Of a stretch of DNA of 64,000 bases, positions 17,390 to 26,672 are shown in pieces (positions within the stretch are counted from its first letter, which is position 1; each line of letters starts with the position of its first letter). The notes under the pieces were generated by a model. That model did no database searches and had not been told where the DNA came from. It saw only the letters and a program-made list of their open reading frames with translations. The stretch comes from Streptomyces endocoffeicus (GTDB taxonomy: Bacteria > Actinomycetota > Actinomycetes > Streptomycetales > Streptomycetaceae): NCBI RefSeq assembly GCF_016741935.1, contig NZ_JAERRG010000013.1:62001-126000 (forward strand). The letters run 5' to 3'. A program made the translations under genes and the position numbers.

Positions 17390-18861
17390 GCGACCCGAGC
17401 CACCGGAGCGACCCGAGCCACCGGAGCGACAGGGGCGACAGGGGCGACAGGGGCGACCGGACCGGCCCCACCCCCCTCCTCGTCCTCGACGTCGTCGGGC
17501 TCACCCCCCGGCTGCTGGACCACATGCCCCGCCTCAAGGCCCTCGCCCGCTCCGGCTCCCGCGCCGCGCTGGGCACCGTGCTGCCCGCCGTCACCTGCGC
17601 CGCCCAGTCGACGTTCCTCACCGGCACCACCCCCGCCGAGCACGGCATCGTCGGCAACGGCTGGTACTTCCGCGAGATGGGCGAGGTGCTGCTGTGGCGG
17701 CAGCACAACGGCCTGGTAGGCGGCGACAAGCTGTGGGACGCCGCCCGCCGGGCCCACCCGGGCTACACCGTGGCCAACATCTGCTGGTGGTACGCGATGG
17801 GCTCGGACACCGACATCACCGTCACCCCGCGCCCCGTCTACTACGCCGACGGCCGCAAGGAGCCGGACTGCTACACCCGGCCCCCCGCGCTGCACGACGA
17901 ACTCACCGCGGAGCTCGGCACCTTCCCCCTCTTCCACTTCTGGGGGCCGGGCGCCGATCTGGTCTCCTCGCAGTGGATCATCGACGCCACCCGCCACATC
18001 CTGCGCACCAGCCCCACCGATCTGGTGCTCACCTACCTTCCGCACCTGGACTACGACCTCCAGCGGTACGGCCCCGACGACCCCCGCGCCCACTCCGCCG
18101 CCGCCGAGCTCGACACCGCCCTCGGCCCGCTGCTCGACGACGCCACCGCCCGCGGCCGCACCGTCGTGGCGCTGTCCGAGTACGGCATCACCCCGGTGTC
18201 CCGGCCGGTGGACATCAACCGGGCGCTGCGCCGGGCCGGACTGCTGGAGGTGCACACCCAGGACGGCATGGAGTACCTCGACCCCGGCGCCTCCCGCGCC
18301 TTCGCGGTCGCCGACCACCAGCTCGCCCATGTGTATGTGCGCCGCGCGGAGGACCTGGACGCCACCCGCGCCGCCCTGGCCGGACTGCCCGGTATCGCCG
18401 AACTCCTCGACGACGAGGGCAAGAAGGCCCACGGCCTGGACCATCCCCGCTCCGGGGAGCTGGTCGCGGTGGCCGCGCCGGACGCCTGGTTCACGTACTA
18501 CTACTGGCTCGACGACGCCCGCGCCCCCGACTTCGCCCAGCTGGTGGAGATCCACCGCAAGCCCGGCTATGACCCGGCCGAGCTGTTCATGGACCCCAAG
18601 GACCCCTATGTGCGGGTGCGGGCCGCCACCGCGCTGGCCCGCAAGAAGACGGGGATGCGCTACCGCATGGCCGTCGTCCCGCTCGATCCGTCCCCGGTGC
18701 GCGGCAGCCACGGCCGCCTCCCGGACCGCGAGGAGGACGGCCCCGTCCTCCTCTGCTCCCAGCCCGGCGTGGTGAGCGGACAGGTGGCCGCCACCGACGT
18801 CAAGAACCTGCTCCTCCGCCTCGCCGGTCTGACGAACGCAACCGAAGGAGACACCCTGTGA
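17386..18861 (+). CDS. Alkaline-phosphatase-superfamily enzyme, EboF type
   Basis: 491 residues from ATG 17386, overlapping the EboE stop by four bases. The N-terminus is a short tandem-repeat tail (S-D-P-S-H-R twice, then R-G-D three times), encoded by near-perfect DNA repeats. The enzyme proper begins L-L-V-L-D-V-V-G-L-T. The nucleophile region is P-A-V-T-C-A-A-Q-S-T-F-L-T-G, as in nucleotide pyrophosphatase/phosphodiesterase-like enzymes. Further metal ligands are in Y-L-P-H-L-D-Y-D, A-L-S-E-Y-G-I and V-A-D-H-Q-L-A-H. It is the last enzyme shared with other ebo clusters and would cleave a phosphoester in the pathway. Substrate unknown. Confidence 0.85.
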   Translation: MSDPSHRSDPSHRSDRGDRGDRGDRTGPTPLLVLDVVGLTPRLLDHMPRLKALARSGSRAALGTVLPAVTCAAQSTFLTGTTPAEHGIVGNGWYFREMGEVLLWRQHNGLVGGDKLWDAARRAHPGYTVANICWWYAMGSDTDITVTPRPVYYADGRKEPDCYTRPPALHDELTAELGTFPLFHFWGPGADLVSSQWIIDATRHILRTSPTDLVLTYLPHLDYDLQRYGPDDPRAHSAAAELDTALGPLLDDATARGRTVVALSEYGITPVSRPVDINRALRRAGLLEVHTQDGMEYLDPGASRAFAVADHQLAHVYVRRAEDLDATRAALAGLPGIAELLDDEGKKAHGLDHPRSGELVAVAAPDAWFTYYYWLDDARAPDFAQLVEIHRKPGYDPAELFMDPKDPYVRVRAATALARKKTGMRYRMAVVPLDPSPVRGSHGRLPDREEDGPVLLCSQPGVVSGQVAATDVKNLLLRLAGLTNATEGDTL

Positions 18862-19904
18862 AGAGGGCCCAGGACAACCCCGAACTCGCCGAGACCCTCC
18901 GCCGCCGCAGATTCCTCGGCGTCGCCGCGGGTGCCACGGCCGCCGGACTGCTCGGCACCGGCACCGCCGCGGCCGCCCAGACGGGCGGCAACACCGCCGC
19001 GTCGGCCCAGAACGGCCGGGGCGGCCCGCTGGTGCCCCGCGGCCACCTCGGCATCCAGCTCTACACCCTCCGCGACCAGGTGCAGTCCATCGGCTTCGCC
19101 GGTGTCTTCGAGGAACTGGCCCGGTACGGCTACGACCAGGTGGAGTTCGCCGGCTACACCCAGGGCACCGGCGACATCACCCTCAAGCAGCTCAAGCGGC
19201 TGATGCGGGACAACGGGCTGCGCGGTATCGGCAGCCACGTCGGCTACTACTCCGACGACCCGAAGGCGTACACCTTCGCCACCAACCTCACCCAGGTGCT
19301 CGACGACGCCGAGGCGCTCGGCCTGCCGCATGTGGGCACCGCCTCCGGGCCCTGGCGCTACGGCTCCACGGTCGACGGCTGGAAGCGCTGCGCGGAGGAG
19401 TTCAACACCTACGGCGCGGCGGCCAAGGCGCGCGGGATGAAGTTCTACCAGCACAACCACGCCGAGGAGTTCTCCTTCGCCACCGACCGGCCGGACGTCC
19501 GCCTCTACGATGTGCTGCTCGCCGAGACCGATCCCGAGCTGGTCCATCTGGAGATGGACATCTACTGGGCGTATGTGGCCCAGTACCGGTTCGGCAAGAA
19601 GGCCGACGGCTCCCCGGCGCCCTTCGAGCCGCTGACCTACGTCCTGCGGGCCCCGCACCGCTATCCGCTCTTCCACGTCAAGGACGGGGAGCACGACGAA
19701 ACCGTCCCCGACGGCTACCGGATGGTGGACGTCGGGGACGGTGACATCGACTACCGCCGCTTCCTGAGCGCGGTCGGCAAGACCCATGGCGGGCGGCGTG
19801 ACCACCACTGGATGGTGGAGCACGACCAGCCCGCCGATTCGCTCACCACCGCCCGCCGCTCCGCCCGCTATCTGCGGTCGTTGCGTTGCGGCGGACGGGG
19901 CTGA
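18858..19904 (+). CDS. Tat-exported sugar isomerase/epimerase (TIM barrel)
   Basis: 348 residues; GTG 18858 overlaps the phosphatase stop. The N-terminus has R-R-R-R-F-L-G-V-A-A-G followed by an Ala-rich core, a clear twin-arginine signal ending near A-A-A-A-Q (about residue 38). The rest is a xylose-isomerase-like barrel with G-Y-D-Q-V-E-F-A, G-I-G-S-H-V-G-Y, F-Y-Q-H-N-H-A-E-E, H-L-E-M-D-I-Y-W and L-F-H-V-K-D-G. It is the last gene of the ebo-type operon and is converging with the transporter gene 20 bp beyond. Export of a folded, probably metal-loaded isomerase suggests that part of the pathway runs outside the membrane. Confidence 0.88.
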   Translation: MKRAQDNPELAETLRRRRFLGVAAGATAAGLLGTGTAAAAQTGGNTAASAQNGRGGPLVPRGHLGIQLYTLRDQVQSIGFAGVFEELARYGYDQVEFAGYTQGTGDITLKQLKRLMRDNGLRGIGSHVGYYSDDPKAYTFATNLTQVLDDAEALGLPHVGTASGPWRYGSTVDGWKRCAEEFNTYGAAAKARGMKFYQHNHAEEFSFATDRPDVRLYDVLLAETDPELVHLEMDIYWAYVAQYRFGKKADGSPAPFEPLTYVLRAPHRYPLFHVKDGEHDETVPDGYRMVDVGDGDIDYRRFLSAVGKTHGGRRDHHWMVEHDQPADSLTTARRSARYLRSLRCGGRG

Positions 19905-19923
19905 GCGAGGGTCCCCCGCGGAG

Positions 19924-21315
19924 CTAGACGACCTCGCGGCTGATCGGCTGCGGGTTCGGGGCGATGCCCCGGATCCGCGGCCGGCCGGGCTGCCGCAGCA
20001 GCAGGGCCACCGCGGCCGCCAGCATGGAGATGCCGCCGGCGAGCGCGTACGCGCCGTCGTAGCCCCAGGAGTCGACCACCATCGAGCCGAGGCCGCCGCC
20101 GAACAGCCCGCTGACCAGCTTTCCGCTGTACACCAGGCCGTAGTTGGTGGCGTTGTAGTTCTCCCCGAAGTAGTCCGGGGTCAGCGCCGCGAACATCGGG
20201 TAGAAGGCGCCGCCGCCGAACCCGGAGAGGAAGGCGAAGAAGAGGAACAGCACCTCGTTGTGGATGTTACCGGCCCAGATCACCCCGAACTGGGCGAGGC
20301 CCAGCACCACGATGACGAACACCAGCGTCGTCTTCCGCCCCCACAGGTCCGAGAGCCAGCCGACCACCCCGCGTCCGACACCGTTGACGACGGACATGAT
20401 GCCCATGGACGAGGCCGCCACCAGCGGGCCGAAGCCCACCTCCTTGGCGTAGTCGACCTGGAAGGAGATCCCGAAGATGGACACTCCCGCGGTGAGCACC
20501 AGGGACACCCACATCAGCGGCAGCATCCCGGACTTGATGGCCTCCTTGGGCGTGTACTGCCGCACCGCCGGCGGGTTCTTCGCCAGGCTCGCCGCGCTCT
20601 TGGCGTTGCCGGCGTAGCTCAGCGGGTCGATGTCGGCGGGCCACCAGTTCTTCGGCGGGTCCTTGAAGAACCAGGCGCAGATCGCCACGGCGATCAGCAC
20701 ATAGACCCCGATGAGGTCCAGGACCTCGTCGAAGTTCCCGGTGTCGAACCAGTAGTTGAAGATGAAGATGAACGGCAGCGCGCCGTAGGCGAACCCTCCG
20801 TTGACGAACCCCGTCTTCGCCCCGCGCCGCTCCGGGAACCACTTGCCCACCATGTTGATGCAGGTGGCGTAGACGAACCCGGAGCCGAGACCCCCGACGA
20901 CACCGAAGCCGACGATCGCCGCGAAGACGTTGTCGAGGTGGGAGAGGGCCAGGAACCCGATCAGACAGAGCCCCGACCCCAGGTACATCGCCTTGCGGGC
21001 GGTCAGGATCCCCTTCTCCCGCAGCCATCCGGCCGGGAAGGCGATGCCCGCCTGGAAGAACACCCAGACGCTGAGGATCCAGAAGGTGTTGCTCTGGGTC
21101 CAGCCGTGCGCCTCCGAGAGCGTGTCCTCCGCCGAGCCGTACGCGTACTCGGACACGCTGATGGCCATCATCGCGATCCACGGCAGATAGACCATCAGCT
21201 TCCGGCTGTGGCCCAGGATGTCGCGGTCGGTCTCGCCGATGCGATACGTACGTCCCTTGCTGTCCTGCACTTCACGGAAGGGGAGGACCCCTTCCGGCTG
21301 TTCTGCTGTGCTCAT
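19924..21315 (-). CDS. MFS transporter of the oxalate/formate antiporter (OFA) type
   Basis: 463 residues, about 12 membrane helices. The start at 21315 (M-S-T-A-E-Q-P) has AAGGGGA 8 bp upstream; a longer frame to 21507 has no ribosome site. Family features are W-T-Q-S-N-T-F-W-I, the A-motif region G-V-G-R-G-V-V-G-W-L-S-D-L-W-G-R and an A-L-T-P-D-Y-F-G-E-N-Y block characteristic of OFA/OxlT relatives. It is the promoter-distal gene of a four-gene minus-strand run with formyl-CoA transferase, so oxalate, formate or a related dicarboxylate is the likely cargo. Confidence 0.87.
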   Translation of the reverse strand: MSTAEQPEGVLPFREVQDSKGRTYRIGETDRDILGHSRKLMVYLPWIAMMAISVSEYAYGSAEDTLSEAHGWTQSNTFWILSVWVFFQAGIAFPAGWLREKGILTARKAMYLGSGLCLIGFLALSHLDNVFAAIVGFGVVGGLGSGFVYATCINMVGKWFPERRGAKTGFVNGGFAYGALPFIFIFNYWFDTGNFDEVLDLIGVYVLIAVAICAWFFKDPPKNWWPADIDPLSYAGNAKSAASLAKNPPAVRQYTPKEAIKSGMLPLMWVSLVLTAGVSIFGISFQVDYAKEVGFGPLVAASSMGIMSVVNGVGRGVVGWLSDLWGRKTTLVFVIVVLGLAQFGVIWAGNIHNEVLFLFFAFLSGFGGGAFYPMFAALTPDYFGENYNATNYGLVYSGKLVSGLFGGGLGSMVVDSWGYDGAYALAGGISMLAAAVALLLRQPGRPRIRGIAPNPQPISREVV

Positions 21316-21392
21316 GTCGTCCCCTTGGCTTCGAAGGAACCCGGCCAGCGCCCCCTGTCCAAACTCTTCGTGCTCCGGGAAACGGGGGTGGC

Positions 21393-23528
21393 TTAAGTGA
21401 GCAACCCCGCCGACCTGGCCCACCGGTACTTGGCACCCAGGACGGCCACCGGCTTCTCGGTGGTGTACGGATAGGCCACGACCCCGCGCTCGAAGAGGTA
21501 CGCGCACGCCTCCTCGACCTCGGTGTCGCCCGCGAGCGAGGCCACCACCGGTTTGGCGATGCCCCGGGCGCGGAACTCCTCGACGACCCGCGCGGTCAGC
21601 TCGGCGAACACCATCGGCGGGGTGACGATGGTGTGCCAGTAGCCCAGGACCAGGGCGTGGATCCGCGGATCCTCCAGGCCCAGCCGGATGGTCGCCTCGT
21701 AGGTGGACGGCGGTTCGCCGCCGGTGATGTCCACCGGGTTCCCGGCCGCGCCGAACGGCGGGATGAAGCGGCGGAAGGCGGCGTCCAGGTCGTCCGGGAT
21801 CTCCATCAGGGACAGCCCGTTGTCGACGATCGCGTCCGACAGCAGCACGCCCGAGCCCCCGGCGCCGGTGATGATGACGACGTTGTCACCCTGGGGTGCT
21901 GGCAGCACGGGCAGCGCCCGCGCGTACTCCAGCATCTCGTTGAGGCCCGGCGCCCGGATCACCCCGGCCTGCCGCAGGATGTCGTCGTAGACCGCGTCGT
22001 CCCCGGCCAGCGCGCCGGTGTGGGACCCGGCCGCCTTGGCACCCGCGGCCGTACGGCCCGCCTTGAGGACCACCACCGGCTTCCTGGGGACGGTGGCCCG
22101 CGCCGCCTCCACGAAGGCCCGGCCGTCCTTGAGGTCCTCCAGGTGCATCGCGATGCACTGGGTGCGGTCGTCCTCACCGAACCAGGTGAGCAGGTCGTCC
22201 TCGTCCAGGTCCGACTTGTTGCCGAGGCCGACGATGGCCGAGACCCCGGTCTTGGTCGTCCGGGCGAAGCCGAGGATGGCCATCCCGATGCCACCGGACT
22301 GCGAGGTGAGCGCCACCGGCCCCTTGACGTCGTACGGGGTGCAGAAGGTGGCGCACAGGTCCTGCCAGGTGGAGTAGTAGCCGTAGATGTTGGGCCCCAG
22401 CAGCCGCACCCCGTGCTCCTCGGCGATGGCCACGATCCGGTCCTGGAGCTCGTGCTCACCGGTCTCGGCGAAGCCGGACGGGATCAGCACCGCGTTCGGG
22501 ATGCCCTTGCGGCCGACCTCCTCCAGCGCGGCGGGCACGAACTTCGCGGGGATCGCGAAGACCGCCACATCCACCTCGCCGGGGACGTCCGTGACGGTCT
22601 TGTACGCCTTGCGGCCCAGGATGTCGTCGGCCTTGGGGTTCACCGGGTGGATCTCGCCGGGGAAGCCGCCGTCGATGAGGTTGCGCATCACCGAATTGCC
22701 GATCTTCCCCTGCTCGTTGGAGGCGCCCACCACCGCCACCGAGCGCGGCTGCATCAGCCGGCGCATCGAGCCCAGGATCTCCTCGCGCGAGTAGCGGCGG
22801 CGCGTCCGCGGGGCCGGATCCCCGATCAGCAGCCGCACATCGGCGGCGAGCACCCCGCTCGCGGTGGCGAACACCGGGTTGAGATCGACCTCGGTGATCT
22901 CGGGGAAGTCCGCCACCAGCCGGGAGACCCGCACGATCAGATCGGCGAGCGCCGCGCGGTCCACCGCCTCGCCACCGCGCACCCCGCGCAGCACCTCGGC
23001 GGCGCGGATCCCGTCCAGCATCGACAGCGCCTCGTCCTCGGTGGCCGGGGCCAGCCGGAAGGTGATGTCCTTCAACACCTCCACCAGCACCCCGCCGAGC
23101 CCGAACGCCACCACCTTCCCGAAGGTGGGGTCGGTGACGGCGCCGACGATGACCTCCTGCCCGCCGTCCGGGACCATCTGCTGCACCTGGACGCCCTGGA
23201 TCCGGGCCTTCGCGTCATAGCCACGGGCGTTGTCGACGATCGTGGTGAACGCGCTCCGCACCTCGGCGCAGGACGCCAGCCCCACCCGGACCCCGCCCGC
23301 GTCGGTCTTGTGCAGGATGTCCGGGGACACGATCTTGAGGACGACGGGGAAGCCGATCCGGTCGGCGAGCGCCACCGCCTCGTCCGCGGTCTCCGCGAGC
23401 CCCTCGGCCGGGGTCGGGATACCGTACGCGTCGGTGATCCGTTTCCCCTCGGGGGCGGTCAGCGCCGTGCGCCCCTCGGCGCGGGCGGCGTCCAGCACCG
23501 CCCGCACGGCATCGTTGTCATACGTCAC
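21393..23528 (-). CDS. NDP-forming acyl-CoA ligase (acetate-CoA ligase, ADP-forming type)
   Basis: 711 residues starting with GTG 23528, 2 bp after the formyl-CoA transferase stop. Residues 1-235 form an ATP-grasp_5 domain (L-T-A-P-E-G-K-R-I-T-D-A-Y-G-I-P, V-V-L-K-I-V-S-P). A CoA-binding Rossmann domain follows from about 255 (S-V-A-V-V-G-A-S-N-E-Q-G-K-I-G-N), then a succinyl-CoA-ligase-like flavodoxin part with the phospho-histidine loop G-S-H-T-G-A-L-A-G. This domain order is the reverse of many ADP-forming acetyl-CoA synthetases. It converts an acid, CoA and ATP to acyl-CoA or the reverse. In this operon it may activate oxalate or recover ATP from formyl-CoA; that is inference. Confidence 0.9.
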   Translation of the reverse strand: MTYDNDAVRAVLDAARAEGRTALTAPEGKRITDAYGIPTPAEGLAETADEAVALADRIGFPVVLKIVSPDILHKTDAGGVRVGLASCAEVRSAFTTIVDNARGYDAKARIQGVQVQQMVPDGGQEVIVGAVTDPTFGKVVAFGLGGVLVEVLKDITFRLAPATEDEALSMLDGIRAAEVLRGVRGGEAVDRAALADLIVRVSRLVADFPEITEVDLNPVFATASGVLAADVRLLIGDPAPRTRRRYSREEILGSMRRLMQPRSVAVVGASNEQGKIGNSVMRNLIDGGFPGEIHPVNPKADDILGRKAYKTVTDVPGEVDVAVFAIPAKFVPAALEEVGRKGIPNAVLIPSGFAETGEHELQDRIVAIAEEHGVRLLGPNIYGYYSTWQDLCATFCTPYDVKGPVALTSQSGGIGMAILGFARTTKTGVSAIVGLGNKSDLDEDDLLTWFGEDDRTQCIAMHLEDLKDGRAFVEAARATVPRKPVVVLKAGRTAAGAKAAGSHTGALAGDDAVYDDILRQAGVIRAPGLNEMLEYARALPVLPAPQGDNVVIITGAGGSGVLLSDAIVDNGLSLMEIPDDLDAAFRRFIPPFGAAGNPVDITGGEPPSTYEATIRLGLEDPRIHALVLGYWHTIVTPPMVFAELTARVVEEFRARGIAKPVVASLAGDTEVEEACAYLFERGVVAYPYTTEKPVAVLGAKYRWARSAGLLT

Positions 23529-23530
23529 CG

Positions 23531-24787
23531 TCAGATCACTCCGTTCGTCTTGAGCAGCCGCACTTCCTCGTCGCCGAGCCCCAGCTCCCCGACGTACACC
23601 TCTTCGTTGTGCTCACCCAGCAGCGGGGAGCGCTCGACCCGGACCGGGGAGTCGGAGAGCTTCAGCGGGGAGCCGACCGTGGTGAAGGCGCCGCGCTCGG
23701 GGTGGTCGACCTCGACGATCATCTCGTTGGCCGCGAGCGACGCGTCCTCGACGATCTCCTTGGTGGAAAGGATCGGCCCGCACGGGATGTTGTGCGCCGT
23801 GAGCTGCTCCAGCACCTCCCACTTCGGCAGCGTGCTGGACCACTCCTCGATCAGCTGGAACATCTTCGCCAGCTTCGGCAGCCGCGCCTCGGGGGCGGCC
23901 CACTCCGGGTCCTCGGCCAGCTCGGGGCGGCCGATCAGCCGGGTGATCGGCTCCCAGCCGACCGGCTGCACGATGACGTAGACGTAGTCGTTGGGGCCGC
24001 CGGGCGCGCACTTGACCGCCCAGCCGGGCTGGCCGCCGCCGCTGGCGTTGCCACTGCGCGGCACCTCGTCGGCCTCAGACGTGTTTTCCGCGTTTGGGTA
24101 CTCCGCCAGCGGACCGTGCGTCAGCCGCTGCTGGTCGCGCAGCTTCACCCGGCACAGATTGAGCACCGCGTGCTGCATCGCCACATTGACCCGCTGGCCG
24201 CGTCCGGTGTGGGTGCGCTGGTAGAGCGCGGCGAGGATGCCCGCCACACAGTGCACCCCGGTGCCGGAGTCGCCGATCTGGGCGCCGGTGGCCAGCGGCG
24301 GACCGTCCTCGAAGCCGGTCGTGGACATCGAGCCGCCCATGGCCTGCGCGACCACCTCGTACGCCTTGAACTTGGTGTACGGGCCGTCGCCGAACCCCTT
24401 GATCGAGGCGTAGACCAGCCGGGGGTTGATCTCCTGGATGCGCTCCCAGGAGAACCCCATGCGGTCCACCGCGCCCGGACCGAAGTTCTCCACCAGGACG
24501 TCGCTGCGGCTGATCAGCTCGGTCAGCAGCTCCTTGCCGCGCTCGGTCTTGGTGTTCAGCGTGATGCTCCGCTTGTTGCAGTTGAGCATCGTGAAGTAGA
24601 GCGAGTCCACGTCCGGGAGGTCGCGCAGCTGCTTGCGGGTGATGTCGCCGGTGACGTTCTCCAGCTTGATCACATCCGCGCCGAGCCAGGCGAGCAGCTG
24701 AGTGGCGGAGGGACCGGACTGCACATGCGTCATGTCGAGGACGCGAATGCCCGACAGAGCCTGATTGGCCTCGAGAGCCTGGGACAT
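23531..24787 (-). CDS. frc: Formyl-CoA:oxalate CoA-transferase (class III)
   Basis: 418 residues, matching the length of characterised FRC. It begins with the family block R-V-L-D-M-T-H-V-Q-S-G-P and contains the catalytic Asp in G-A-Q-I-G-D-S-G-T-G (Asp173) and the glycine loop G-N-A-S-G-G-G-Q-P-G-W, features that separate true formyl-CoA transferases from general CaiB/BaiF enzymes. Remaining blocks such as D-S-L-Y-F-T-M-L-N-C-N-K-R and L-R-D-Q-Q-R-L also follow FRC. It moves CoA from formyl-CoA to oxalate. It lies between the ThDP enzyme (12 bp upstream) and the acyl-CoA ligase. Confidence 0.93.
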   Translation of the reverse strand: MSQALEANQALSGIRVLDMTHVQSGPSATQLLAWLGADVIKLENVTGDITRKQLRDLPDVDSLYFTMLNCNKRSITLNTKTERGKELLTELISRSDVLVENFGPGAVDRMGFSWERIQEINPRLVYASIKGFGDGPYTKFKAYEVVAQAMGGSMSTTGFEDGPPLATGAQIGDSGTGVHCVAGILAALYQRTHTGRGQRVNVAMQHAVLNLCRVKLRDQQRLTHGPLAEYPNAENTSEADEVPRSGNASGGGQPGWAVKCAPGGPNDYVYVIVQPVGWEPITRLIGRPELAEDPEWAAPEARLPKLAKMFQLIEEWSSTLPKWEVLEQLTAHNIPCGPILSTKEIVEDASLAANEMIVEVDHPERGAFTTVGSPLKLSDSPVRVERSPLLGEHNEEVYVGELGLGDEEVRLLKTNGVI

Positions 24788-24799
24788 GGTGGCGCCTCC

Positions 24800-26482
24800 C
24801 TACTTGTACATGGTCTGGTTCATGGTTCCGGGGGCATACGCGTCCGGGTCCACCCAGACGTTGATCAGCGACGGCTTGCCGGACTCCCGGGCGCGGCGCA
24901 GCGCCGGGCCGATGTCCGCCGGGTCACGGACCTCCTCGCCGTGGCCGCCGAGCATCCGCGCGAACTGGTCGTAGGGCACATCGCCGAGAGTGTTGCCGAC
25001 CCGCTCGCGCTCCTCGCCGTACTTGGCCTTCTGGCCGTAACGGATCTGGTTCATCGAGGAGTTGTTGCCGACGATGCCGACGAACGGCAGGTCGAAGCGG
25101 ACCAGCGTCTCGAAGTCCCAGCCGGTCAGGGAGAACGCGCCGTCGCCGAAGAGCGCCACCACCTCCTTGTCGGGGCGGGCCTGCTTGGCGGCCATCACGA
25201 ACGGCACCCCGACGCCGAGCGTCCCCAGCGGACCCGGGTCCATCCAGTGGCCCGGCGACTTGGGCTGGACCACCTGGCCGGAGAAGGTGACGATGTCGCC
25301 GCCGTCGCCGATGTAGATCGAGTCCTCGGTGAGGAAGTCGTTGATCTCGCTGACCAGGCGGTAGGGGTGGATGGGGGAGGTGTCGGAGCGGAGGTTGGGC
25401 AGCCGCTTCTCGATCGCCACCTGCTCGGCGGCGCGCAGCTCGTCCAGCCACTCCTTGCGCTTGCCCGCGCCCCCGTTGATGCGGCCGGAGGCGGCCTGGG
25501 TGACGGCGGCGAGGACCAGCCCGGCGTCGCCCACGATGCCGAGGTCGATGTCCCGGTTCTTGCCGACCGTGCGGTAGTCGAGGTCGATCTGGACCACGGT
25601 GGCGTCGGGGGAGAGCCGCTTGCCGTAGCCCATCCGGAAGTCGAAGGGCGTGCCGACGATGACGATGAGGTCGGCGCCTGCGAAGGCGTAGCGGCGGGAG
25701 AGCTGGAAGTGGTGCGGATCGCCGGGTGGCAGGGTGCCGCGCCCCGCGCCGTTCATGTACGCGGGCACATTGAGGGTGCGCACCAGCTCGGTGGCCGCGC
25801 CGGTGGCCCGGGTGGTCCACACCTGGCTGCCCAGCAGGATCGCCGGCTTCTCGGCCTGGACCAGCAGATCGGCCAGCTTCTGGACGGACTCGGGGTCGCC
25901 TGCGTTGCGGGTGGAGGCGCGGTACTGCCCGGCCCGCGGGACACGCGCCTTGTCCACCGGCACCTTGGCGTCCAGTACGTCGCGCGGGATCTCCAGGAAG
26001 GAGGGGCCGGGGGCGCCGTGGAAGCACTCGCGGAAGGCCATGGAGACCATGTCGGCGGCGCGGGCGGTGTCCGGGACGGTGGCGGCGAACTTGGTGATCG
26101 GCGCCATCATGTCCACATGTGGAAGGTCTTGCAGGGAGCCCATCTTGTGCTGGTTGTGGGCGCCCTGGCCGCCGATGAGCAGCATGGGTGACTCGGCGCG
26201 GAAGGCGTTGGCGACGCCGGTGACCGCGTCGGTGGTGCCGGGGCCGGCGGTGACGACGGCGCAGCCGGGCTTGCCGGTGATCCGGGCGTAGCCGTCGGCG
26301 GCGTGGGCGGCGACCTGTTCGTGGCGCACGTCGATGACATCGATGCCCTCGTCGACGCAGCCGTCGTAGATGTCGATGATGTGGCCGCCGCAGAGGGTGT
26401 AGATGACGTCGACACCTTCTGCCTTGAGTGCTTTGGCGACCAAGTGCCCGCCGGAGATGAGGTCCTGGCTGTCGTCGGGCAT
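24800..26482 (-). CDS. ThDP-dependent enzyme, acetolactate synthase-like; candidate oxalyl-CoA decarboxylase
   Basis: 560 residues with the three-domain plan of the ThDP enzyme family. The N-terminal domain has the catalytic Glu in R-H-E-Q (Glu55) and T-A-G-P-G-T-T-D. The C-terminal domain has the cofactor motif starting F-G-D-G-A-F and ending V-G-N-N. Sequence is closer to acetolactate-synthase-like/2-hydroxyacyl-CoA lyase proteins than to Oxalobacter OXC, so general annotation would read acetolactate synthase. It lacks any regulatory-subunit gene nearby and leads an operon with frc and an OFA transporter, which argues for decarboxylation of oxalyl-CoA to formyl-CoA. The function call rests on context. 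Confidence 0.8.
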   Translation of the reverse strand: MPDDSQDLISGGHLVAKALKAEGVDVIYTLCGGHIIDIYDGCVDEGIDVIDVRHEQVAAHAADGYARITGKPGCAVVTAGPGTTDAVTGVANAFRAESPMLLIGGQGAHNQHKMGSLQDLPHVDMMAPITKFAATVPDTARAADMVSMAFRECFHGAPGPSFLEIPRDVLDAKVPVDKARVPRAGQYRASTRNAGDPESVQKLADLLVQAEKPAILLGSQVWTTRATGAATELVRTLNVPAYMNGAGRGTLPPGDPHHFQLSRRYAFAGADLIVIVGTPFDFRMGYGKRLSPDATVVQIDLDYRTVGKNRDIDLGIVGDAGLVLAAVTQAASGRINGGAGKRKEWLDELRAAEQVAIEKRLPNLRSDTSPIHPYRLVSEINDFLTEDSIYIGDGGDIVTFSGQVVQPKSPGHWMDPGPLGTLGVGVPFVMAAKQARPDKEVVALFGDGAFSLTGWDFETLVRFDLPFVGIVGNNSSMNQIRYGQKAKYGEERERVGNTLGDVPYDQFARMLGGHGEEVRDPADIGPALRRARESGKPSLINVWVDPDAYAPGTMNQTMYK

Positions 26483-26541
26483 GGCGAATCGCGTCCCTTC
26501 GTAGGGGTTGGTGCGGCCTCGCGGATGTCGTGCGTGGATTG

Positions 26542-26566
26542 CATACAGTCGACGTTATCCTGTATG
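26542..26566. promoter_or_regulatory. Inverted repeat in the divergent oxalate/sucCD promoter region
   Basis: CATACAG at 26542-26548 and CTGTATG at 26560-26566 form a perfect 7-bp inverted repeat with 11 bases between. GTTATCC occurs at 26554-26560 and again at 26573-26579, 19 bp apart. The site sits 60 bp from the minus-strand ATG and 107 bp from the plus-strand ATG, so one regulator could control both operons. TGTAT/ATACA half-sites suit GntR-type regulators, but no regulator gene is adjacent. Confidence 0.55.
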
Positions 26567-26672
26567 AACTTTGTTATCCCACCATCGGCCGAGCGATGTC
26601 CAGGGGGCGTGCGCCACTCGTTCGAACCAGCGCTGGATCAGGCGCTGTTGACGGGCCAACAGGGAGTCGGCA

